From Marinilabiliaceae bacterium (GTDB taxonomy: Bacteria; Bacteroidota; Bacteroidia; Bacteroidales; Marinilabiliaceae), in the NCBI GenBank assembly GCA_027010905.1, contig JALVBA010000359.1, forward strand, positions 1 through 5,066: DNA of 5,066 nucleotides, given 5' to 3'. Every line of letters starts with the position of its first letter. Positions within the stretch are counted from its first letter, which is position 1. The notes beneath the pieces were generated by a model that was given only the letters and a program-made list of their open reading frames with translations, was not told the origin of the DNA and searched no databases. The position numbers and the translations under genes were made by a program. Below, piece by piece: positions 1-5,066 of the stretch.

Positions 1-2
1 AA

Positions 3-63
3 GATTGTTTTATGTTATCTTTTTGTTGTTCAATGCTTTAAGATAACTAAAACAATCCTTTTT
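3..63 (+). terminator. Long AT-rich hairpin with T-run, probable terminator of a gene left of the window
   Basis: Bases 3-21 and 40-57 are reverse complements over 18 pairs, with one extra T (about position 13) bulged in the left arm. The loop is 18 bases (22-39). The right arm is followed by CC and then five T (59-63), the usual order for a Rho-independent terminator read on the plus strand. It probably ends a plus-strand gene just outside the window. It could also stop minus-strand transcription coming from the epimerase gene, but the bases past its other side lie outside the window. The stem is AT-rich, so termination strength is uncertain. A remnant of a small inverted-repeat element is the alternative reading. 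Confidence 0.5.
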
Positions 64-166
64 ACAAAATAAAAAATCATAATTCTTATATCGAACTCAG
101 GTTATTACTAAGCTCAATTCGTTTTACAATCAATCCAAGTTGCAACCCGTTGTCTTGATTTCTTTG

Positions 167-192
167 AAAAAAACAACAGACACAATAATGTG
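167..192 (-). terminator. Weak terminator candidate downstream of the epimerase gene
   Basis: Read on the minus strand just past the epimerase stop codon, a 4-bp stem (CACA/TGTG, plus coordinates 181-184 and 189-192, loop of four) is followed about seven bases later by seven T (plus-strand A-run 167-173). The stem is short and the gap to the T-run is long, so this is only a candidate. The rest of 1-206 contains no ORF that looks real. Confidence 0.25.
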
Positions 193-206
193 ATTTGTAC
201 AACTAA

Positions 207-1178
207 TTACAATTCCAACATCTCAGGGTATTGGATAAACCACTCCACAAAATTGTTCAATCCCTCCTTAAGGGGAGTCTTTGGGTCGTAGCCAAACATC
301 CTTTGGGCTTTTTCAATATTGGCATAAGTAATGTTCACATCACCGGGTTGCATGGGCTTTTGTTCGATTTGGGGGTCTTTACCGGTAGCTTTACCAATTG
401 CGTTTATCAGGTCGATAAGTTTAACCGGATGATTATGCCCCAGATTTACAATGTCAAACACATTATCATTAGCAAGGATGTAATCCATTGCTCCGATAAT
501 TCCCGCTACTGTATCTTTAACATAAGTGTAGTCGCGAGAGGTAGAGCCATCGCCAAACATTGGTATCGACTCCTCATTAAACATTATCTTAATGAACTTA
601 TGGATTGCCAGATCAGGTCGTTGTCGGGGGCCGAAGACAGTAAAAAACCGCAGATTCAGAATATCGATGTTGTAGAGATGATGGAAAGAGTGGTTTAGCA
701 GTTCACACGCTTTTTTTGTAAATGCATAGGGTGAGATAGGGTTGTTTACATCTAGAGTTTCGTTCCATGGAGTATTAGGGTTGTTGCCATAAACTGAGGA
801 TGAGCTTGCAAACAACAGTTTACTTATACTCTTTTCTTGCATAACTGAAAGTACGTTCTCGGTAACAGAGATATTATTCTCGATATAGCTTTGCGGATTC
901 TCAATTGATGGTCTTACCCCGGTCTTACCGGCCAAATGAATAACAACGCCCACTCCTTCAAAAGCCGGCTCAATCATCTTTTTTCTTTTCAAATCAGCCT
1001 CATAAAAAGTAAAGTTCTCATGTCCCTGATTGACCTTCAGGTTATGTAACTTATACTCTTTTTTATAGAAAGTGTCAAAGTTGTCAATTCCAATTACACT
1101 ATATCCATGCTCTAAAAGAGTTTCGCAAAGGTGCGAGCCGATAAAGCCCGCACTACCTGTTACCAATACTTTAATCAT
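207..1178 (-). CDS. NAD-dependent sugar-nucleotide epimerase, UDP-glucuronate 4-epimerase type
   Basis: This 323-residue cytosolic enzyme belongs to the extended short-chain dehydrogenase/reductase family. Such enzymes invert C4 of a UDP-sugar through a 4-keto intermediate using tightly bound NAD, to feed polysaccharide synthesis. Visible motifs are the Rossmann loop GSAGFIG (8-14), the acidic ribose-binding D32 in GIDNF, SSSSVYG (125-131, catalytic Ser probably S126), the Y151-xxx-K155 catalytic pair, and GDGSTSRDYTYV (209-220). The segment GVRPSIENP (87-95) and RFFTVFGPRQRPDLA (177-191) resemble UDP-glucuronate 4-epimerases rather than GalE, which has a different sequence at the second site. 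The substrate is therefore inferred, and UDP-glucose, UDP-GlcNAc or another UDP-sugar remains possible. Length is slightly under the family's usual 330-340 residues, but all core motifs are present. The start is well fixed: an in-frame TAA lies three codons upstream. No clear Shine-Dalgarno site is seen. It is transcribed divergently from lepA. Confidence 0.93.
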   Translation of the reverse strand: MIKVLVTGSAGFIGSHLCETLLEHGYSVIGIDNFDTFYKKEYKLHNLKVNQGHENFTFYEADLKRKKMIEPAFEGVGVVIHLAGKTGVRPSIENPQSYIENNISVTENVLSVMQEKSISKLLFASSSSVYGNNPNTPWNETLDVNNPISPYAFTKKACELLNHSFHHLYNIDILNLRFFTVFGPRQRPDLAIHKFIKIMFNEESIPMFGDGSTSRDYTYVKDTVAGIIGAMDYILANDNVFDIVNLGHNHPVKLIDLINAIGKATGKDPQIEQKPMQPGDVNITYANIEKAQRMFGYDPKTPLKEGLNNFVEWFIQYPEMLEL

Positions 1179-1347
1179 CTTGTTTTATTGAAATTGTTTT
1201 CTGCCAGCCCTGTTGCCGTACAGAGATTTATACTAACTATGCAGCATCTAAATTAAAAAATAAAAAGAGAAACAGATAGATTTCAAACTATTTATGACAA
1301 AAGAGTAATCTCATCTGATAAACAGCACCATTTCAACAGTAATTAAG

Positions 1348-1355
1348 TATCTTTG
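1348..1355 (+). promoter_or_regulatory. Bacteroidota-type -7 promoter element for lepA
   Basis: TATCTTTG matches the Bacteroidota sigma-70 -7 consensus TAnnTTTG exactly and is followed by CA, a frequent continuation. No TTG is seen at the expected -33 distance, so only half of the promoter is recognisable. Transcription would begin near 1361 and leave a leader of about 60 bases before lepA. The remainder of the divergent gap (1179-1347) is AT-rich. It shows no exact TAnnTTTG on the minus strand for the epimerase gene. Confidence 0.6.
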
Positions 1356-1421
1356 CACCCTGAAAAAATAGTTGACTCTCCGTAATTAACGGAAATGGAT
1401 ACGATTGAATATTGTTGAGAT

Positions 1422-3209
1422 ATGGATAACATTAGAAACTTTTGCATTATTGCTCATATCGACCATGGTAAAAGTACTCTGGCCGACCGCCTATTAGAAT
1501 ACACAAAAACCATTTCGGGTAAAGAGTTGCAAGAGCAGGTTTTGGATGATATGGATCTTGAGCGAGAGAGAGGTATTACGATTAAGAGCCATGCCATACA
1601 GATGGATTATGAGCTTGAAGGTAATAAGTATGTTCTGAATCTTATTGACACTCCGGGGCATGTGGACTTCTCCTATGAAGTGTCACGCTCTATCGCAGCA
1701 TGTGAAGGGGCTCTGTTAATAGTTGATTCAACGCAAGGTATTCAAGCACAAACAATTTCCAATCTCTATCAGGCTATTGACCATGATCTGACAATAATTC
1801 CCGTTTTAAATAAGATGGATCTTCCCAATGCAATGCCCGAAGAGGTGGAGGATCAGATAATTGAACTTATTGGCTGCGATAGAAGCGATATAATCAGAGC
1901 AAGTGGAAAAACAGGAGAGGGAGTAGATGATATCTTAATGAATATTGTTCTTACAGTTCCTCCTCCTGTAGGAGACCCTAAAGCATCACTTCAGTGTTTG
2001 ATTTTTGATTCGGTATTTAACTCATTCAGGGGGATTATTGCATACATTAAAGTTGCCAACGGTGAGATAAGCAAAGGAGACCTTGTTAAATTTGTTGCTA
2101 CAGGCAAGGAGTATTACGCTGACGAAGTGGGTGTTTTACGTCTTGGTTTGGAGCCTCGTAAGAAACTGAGTACAGGAGATGTAGGGTATATTATTTCGGG
2201 TATTAAGTCCAGCAAGGAGGTTAAAGTGGGGGATACTGTAACTAATGTAAAATTGCCTTGTGAAAGTGTGATTGATGGTTTCGAGGAGGTTAAGCCAATG
2301 GTTTTTGCAGGAGTCTATCCAATCGATTCGGAAGATTATGAGGATTTGAGAACATCGATGGAGAAGTTACAGCTGAATGATGCATCGCTCACCTACGAGC
2401 CTGAATCGTCAGCTGCCTTAGGATTTGGATTCAGGTGTGGTTTTCTGGGACTGCTTCATATGGAGATTATCCAGGAGCGACTCGACAGGGAGTTTAATAT
2501 GAATGTTATTACTACAGTGCCTAACGTACCCTATTTTGCACACACACAAAAGGGGCAGGTGCTGGAGGTTCACACTCCGTCAGCTCTTCCTGAGCCAACA
2601 GTTCTTGCGCATGTTGACGAGCCTTACATTAAAGCACAAATAATTACGAAATCGGAATATGTTGGTACAATTATGACCCTCTGTCTTAACAAGCGGGGTG
2701 AGCTGGTAAAACAGCACTACCTTACTACCGGTAGGGTGGAGTTGGAGTTCGACATGCCACTGGCTGAGATTGTATTTGATTTTTACGATAAGCTTAAGAG
2801 TATCTCAAAAGGATATGCCTCGTTCGATTATCATCCTATTGATTACCGGCCGGCTAAACTGGTTAAGCTTGACATTCTGCTAAACAGCGAGCCTGTTGAT
2901 GCCCTCTCTTCACTTATTCATTTTGACAATGCCTATATCTTAGGACGTAAAATGTGTGAAAAGTTAAAAGAGCTTATCCCACGTCAGCAGTTTGATATTG
3001 CCATTCAGGCTGCAATAGGAGCGAAGATTATAGCACGCGAAACGGTAAAAGCCGTACGAAAAGATGTTACTGCAAAGTGTTACGGAGGTGATATCAGTCG
3101 TAAACGAAAACTGCTCGAAAAGCAGAAGAAAGGGAAGAAAAAGATGAAGCAGATCGGTAACGTGGAAGTTCCACAGAAAGCATTTCTTGCTGTACTTAAA
3201 CTCGACTAG
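1422..3209 (+). CDS. lepA: Elongation factor 4 (LepA), ribosome-associated translational GTPase
   Basis: LepA/EF4 binds the ribosome, hydrolyses GTP, and has been linked to back-translocation and to efficient translation or 30S assembly; its exact role is still debated. The 595-residue product has the family's normal length and full architecture. GTPase motifs in order are AHIDHGKST (11-19, P-loop), RGITIK (50-55, switch I), DTPGH (76-80, with catalytic H80), NKMD (130-133) and SGKTG (161-165). Domain II follows at about 185-275, then EF-G-like domains III and V. The LepA-specific C-terminal domain is at about 485-595 with its basic stretch (DISRKRKLLEKQKKGKKKMK, 557-576). There is no EF-G domain IV. 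An in-frame TGA at 1416-1418 makes the ATG at 1422 the first usable ATG. The Shine-Dalgarno signal is weak, as is common in Bacteroidota. The gene appears to be a single-gene unit. Confidence 0.98.
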   Translation: MDNIRNFCIIAHIDHGKSTLADRLLEYTKTISGKELQEQVLDDMDLERERGITIKSHAIQMDYELEGNKYVLNLIDTPGHVDFSYEVSRSIAACEGALLIVDSTQGIQAQTISNLYQAIDHDLTIIPVLNKMDLPNAMPEEVEDQIIELIGCDRSDIIRASGKTGEGVDDILMNIVLTVPPPVGDPKASLQCLIFDSVFNSFRGIIAYIKVANGEISKGDLVKFVATGKEYYADEVGVLRLGLEPRKKLSTGDVGYIISGIKSSKEVKVGDTVTNVKLPCESVIDGFEEVKPMVFAGVYPIDSEDYEDLRTSMEKLQLNDASLTYEPESSAALGFGFRCGFLGLLHMEIIQERLDREFNMNVITTVPNVPYFAHTQKGQVLEVHTPSALPEPTVLAHVDEPYIKAQIITKSEYVGTIMTLCLNKRGELVKQHYLTTGRVELEFDMPLAEIVFDFYDKLKSISKGYASFDYHPIDYRPAKLVKLDILLNSEPVDALSSLIHFDNAYILGRKMCEKLKELIPRQQFDIAIQAAIGAKIIARETVKAVRKDVTAKCYGGDISRKRKLLEKQKKGKKKMKQIGNVEVPQKAFLAVLKLD

Positions 3210-3249
3210 CAAAACGGGGGTTTATATTCATTAATATTTAGCCCACCTA

Positions 3250-3280
3250 TTGACATCGTCTTCATTATGTATTAACTTTG
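3250..3280 (+). promoter_or_regulatory. Full Bacteroidota -33/-7 promoter for the lipoprotein gene
   Basis: TTG at 3250-3252 (within TTGACA) and TAACTTTG at 3273-3280 are separated by 20 bases. Both the elements and the spacing fit the Bacteroidota consensus of TTG near -33 and TAnnTTTG near -7. Transcription would start near 3286, giving a leader of roughly 135 bases before the ATG at 3423. A weaker -7-like sequence, TATTCTTTG (3380-3388, one base too long between TA and TTTG), lies closer to the gene and could give a short leader instead. Confidence 0.6.
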
Positions 3281-3322
3281 TTGAGGAGAGTTACTACAAA
3301 TAATCTCTTGTTCATAATTACG

Positions 3323-3349
3323 TGCAGGTTGCTTCAATAACAACTTGCA
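3323..3349 (+). other. 9-bp hairpin between lepA and the lipoprotein gene
   Basis: Bases 3323-3331 (TGCAGGTTG) pair with 3341-3349 (CAACTTGCA) over nine positions with one G-U pair, leaving a nine-base loop. Only GG and four T (3350-3355) follow, so it could be a modest terminator for lepA or, given the promoter upstream at 3250-3280, a structure in the leader of the lipoprotein mRNA. The octamer TGCAGGTT also recurs directly at 3346-3353. The function cannot be decided from the sequence. Confidence 0.4.
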
Positions 3350-3422
3350 GGTTTTCGCTAAAGAGATGATTTAATCTAGTATTCTTTGTATTTTATTAAG
3401 TAACCAACTAAAAAATAAAGTC

Positions 3423-4832
3423 ATGAAAAAGATGATGTGTTATGCTTCAAAATCTTTCTTTTTGTTAGCAATGATTGTTTTTACATTCTCATCTTGCAAA
3501 CAGTACGATGAGCAGAAAGATGTTCCTGGTAATTTAGAATTTACCTTTCTTGCAAATGATTTTCAGGATGGGTTGAAATCAGCCGCTTCTGACACATCTG
3601 AAAACTTACGCTATCATCTACTTATTTCAGTAATGGATGAAGACAGTAACATGGTATTGGATAAAGAGATGGTTCCGCTTTACAAATTCTCAAACCAGTT
3701 TGTTAGCAAAAAAGTTGAATTGAAACAAGGTGTCTATATCCTAACTGAATTTATGGTTCTGAACCCTGTTGGAGAGGTGATATTTGCAACTCCTAAAAGA
3801 GGGGCATCACTCGCCTATTTGGTGAAGAAACCTCTTCCTTTTGGCTTTAAAATCATTGCCGGTGCGGCAACAGGCCTTCGTGTTGAAGTGATACCTGTAG
3901 GAAATTACACCCCCAAAGATTTTGGATATGTGAGTTTTGGTGTACATGTTGTTAAGCCTTTAAGATTATACACTGCGGCATACATTAATAACCCAATGAT
4001 TTCGACTCCCAGCAATCTTGTACCGGCCAAGTTAGCAATATACGGCCCTGATGGATGGAAATATGAATTTAGGTTAGAACCAAAGGTGAATGAATTAATC
4101 ATTAGGGGCCATCAGGGAAAATATGTGTTTGTGGTCACAAAAGATAGTTTGAAAAAGAAATTGATTTTTTGGTTAGAGGAGCTGAGAATGTCATCGCCTG
4201 AAAAACCATTATTGCTTCCTATTGGGGATCATGCCGGAGTTAAGGAGATGATTATCAAAACAGATCCTGATGCAACTGCCGATGCACTTATTACCAATCT
4301 TGATGCTGATAAAAATTTTGGTGACCACAAGTTGTTTGCCGCTTCTTTTAAACCAGAACCTGTTCTCACCGTAATGCGTACTACCCGAAGTCTGATGTAT
4401 ATGGATATTAGAAGGCATCTACCTAAATCAGCCACAATTAAGAGAGTCGAATTAATTCTTCATGTAATTGGCGAAATATATCCTATGAAATCCAACTCTG
4501 ATAGCAGTAGTGTTGTACCCCTGTACAGAGGTGTGTTAAGGCAAATTACAGAACCATGGAAAGAATCAGAAGTTACATGGAAAAATCAACCTAAGTCCAT
4601 CAGTGCCAATCAGGTATTTTTAGATTACCACCCTTGGATTGACTGTACTATAAGAACTTATAATGTAACATCTCTTTTTGTACCTATAGACAAAATCAAT
4701 GCCCCTAATCATGGTTTCATGCTTACGCATCACCCCGAGAATTTACCCGGAGGTGTTGAGTTCGGTTCAAGTGATGCCGAAAGGCCTGAGGTAAGGCCTT
4801 GGTTTAAGGTGTATTACACGCTGCCTAATTAG
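3423..4832 (+). CDS. Probable envelope lipoprotein with C-terminal DNRLRE-type (CBM96-like) domain
   Basis: The 469-residue product begins with a lipoprotein signal peptide: basic MKK, a hydrophobic stretch (about 12-22), and the lipobox FSSC with C25 as the predicted lipidated residue. Acidic residues soon after it (D29, E30, D33) weakly resemble the surface-export signal of Bacteroidota lipoproteins. Residues about 36-165 and 166-270 look like two beta-rich regions that I cannot name. Residues about 280-467 match the DNRLRE pattern: DATADALITNLDADKNFGDH (282-301), RSLMYMDIRRHLPKSATIKR (322-341), WKESEVTWKNQP (379-390), the DCT near 407-409, GFMLTH (431-436), and FGSSDAERPEVRPWFKVYYT (447-466). 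DNRLRE domains are beta-sandwich modules of extracellular proteins, some reported to bind polysaccharide such as alginate; binding here is inference. No catalytic domain is visible. The MKK start is typical of signal peptides. The gene has its own promoter and is not clearly linked to lepA. Confidence 0.85.
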   Translation: MKKMMCYASKSFFLLAMIVFTFSSCKQYDEQKDVPGNLEFTFLANDFQDGLKSAASDTSENLRYHLLISVMDEDSNMVLDKEMVPLYKFSNQFVSKKVELKQGVYILTEFMVLNPVGEVIFATPKRGASLAYLVKKPLPFGFKIIAGAATGLRVEVIPVGNYTPKDFGYVSFGVHVVKPLRLYTAAYINNPMISTPSNLVPAKLAIYGPDGWKYEFRLEPKVNELIIRGHQGKYVFVVTKDSLKKKLIFWLEELRMSSPEKPLLLPIGDHAGVKEMIIKTDPDATADALITNLDADKNFGDHKLFAASFKPEPVLTVMRTTRSLMYMDIRRHLPKSATIKRVELILHVIGEIYPMKSNSDSSSVVPLYRGVLRQITEPWKESEVTWKNQPKSISANQVFLDYHPWIDCTIRTYNVTSLFVPIDKINAPNHGFMLTHHPENLPGGVEFGSSDAERPEVRPWFKVYYTLPN

Positions 4833-4892
4833 AGCTAATTTGCTCCAAAAGAGCTTTGTTTTATTGTAGTGCCTTTCAATGAAAGTATTAAA

Positions 4893-4918
4893 TACTACTC
4901 AAAAAGGTAGTACGTTTT
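4893..4918 (+). terminator. Possible terminator after the lipoprotein gene
   Basis: TACTACT (4893-4899) pairs with GGTAGTA (4906-4912), with one G-U pair at the loop end and a CAAAAA loop. It is followed by CG and four T (4915-4918). It lies about 60 bases after the stop codon. Other small hairpins precede it: GCTC/GAGC (4842-4845, 4851-4854) followed by TTTGTTTTATT, and CTTTC/GAAAG (4873-4877, 4881-4885). The palindrome AGTATTAAATACT (4884-4896) overlaps its left arm. Which of these ends the transcript cannot be told by eye. Confidence 0.4.
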
Positions 4919-4992
4919 ATACCTCTTATTTTGTAATTATCGGCCTAATGGACAAATTGGTTGTTCGAAACTTCTATAGTCCTTAATTGACG

Positions 4993-5000
4993 TAGCTTTG
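4993..5000 (+). promoter_or_regulatory. Bacteroidota-type -7 element for the gene at the right edge
   Basis: TAGCTTTG is an exact match to TAnnTTTG and is followed by CA, as at lepA. A proper TTG is not present at the -33 distance. The predicted start of transcription (near 5006) is about ten bases before the ATG at 5017, a short but plausible leader that supports a real gene starting there. Confidence 0.55.
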
Positions 5001-5016
5001 CAGTAAATCAAAGGTT

Positions 5017-5066
5017 ATGAATAAAAAAAATGTATTTATTGCGGAAGCACAATTACAAGAAAACAT
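5017..5066 (+). CDS. Start of a gene of unknown function, cut by the window edge
   Basis: An ATG at 5017 opens a frame that stays open to the window end and gives MNKKNVFIAEAQLQEN plus two bases of the next codon. The MNKK start is typical of AT-rich bacterial genes. The TAnnTTTG element just upstream and the hairpins that appear to close the previous gene both support a new transcription unit here. AAAGG lies only two bases before the ATG, too close to be a good ribosome site. Sixteen residues are too few to name a family, and there is no signal peptide in what is visible. Confidence 0.55.
   Translation, partial: MNKKNVFIAEAQLQEN

Noticed and set aside
136..157. Inverted repeat CAAG...CTTG with inner GTTGCAAC palindrome
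   Set aside because: The inner pairing leaves a loop too small to form and the outer pairing is only four bases, as expected by chance in such sequence.
231..698. 155-codon open frame on the plus strand
   Set aside because: It lies wholly antisense to the epimerase gene, whose motifs are clear, and its translation has no recognisable domain or upstream signals.
1284..1290. Minus-strand TAGTTTG as a promoter for the epimerase
   Set aside because: It is one base short of TAnnTTTG and has no TTG at a suitable distance upstream.
1395..1418. Eight-codon upstream ORF (MDTIEYC, stop) ending three bases before lepA
   Set aside because: It is in frame with lepA but too short and without features of an attenuator. 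Its main value is that the TGA fixes the lepA start.
2964..3212. 82-codon minus-strand open frame at the end of lepA
   Set aside because: It is antisense to the conserved LepA C-terminal domain, and its hydrophobic, Phe/Leu-rich translation is what the complement of Lys/Glu-rich codons gives.
3216..3244. Imperfect stem after the lepA stop (GGG...CCC with inner ATATT/AATAT)
   Set aside because: The stem is interrupted by mismatches and is not followed by a T-run, so it is not a convincing terminator.
3905..4435. Three minus-strand open frames of 65-69 codons
   Set aside because: All are antisense to the lipoprotein gene, two overlap each other in different frames, and none has a promoter or a recognisable product.

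Overview
The window looks like chromosomal DNA of a member of the Bacteroidota, probably order Bacteroidales. Three things suggest this. Exact copies of the Bacteroidota -7 promoter hexamer pattern TAnnTTTG lie in front of three genes. The start codons are preceded by A-rich sequence rather than clear Shine-Dalgarno sites. One gene encodes a signal-peptidase-II lipoprotein with a C-terminal DNRLRE-type domain of a kind common in this phylum. The genus cannot be read from the sequence.

Layout from left to right. Positions 1-206 hold no gene. They carry a long, nearly perfect hairpin at the left edge (3-57) followed by a T-run, best read as a terminator, and a weak minus-strand terminator candidate just past the epimerase gene. 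A complete minus-strand gene (1178 to 207) encodes an NAD-dependent sugar-nucleotide epimerase of the UDP-glucuronate 4-epimerase type. A 243-base divergent intergenic region separates it from lepA (1422-3209, plus), the ribosome-associated elongation factor 4 GTPase. A 213-base gap follows, with a well-formed -33/-7 promoter (3250-3280) and a 9-bp hairpin (3323-3349). Next is a 469-residue lipoprotein gene (3423-4832, plus). A 184-base gap then carries hairpins and another TAnnTTTG element, and the first 16 codons of a new gene run off the right edge (5017-5066).

The genes do not form an obvious pathway. lepA acts in translation, the epimerase supplies sugar nucleotides for surface polysaccharide, and the lipoprotein is probably displayed on the cell envelope. 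Each gene seems to have its own promoter or orientation, so this is not one operon. I found no RNA gene, transposase, CRISPR array, phage gene or defence system, and no strong evidence of a previously undescribed system. The least understood item is the lipoprotein, whose N-terminal and middle regions I cannot assign to a named family.
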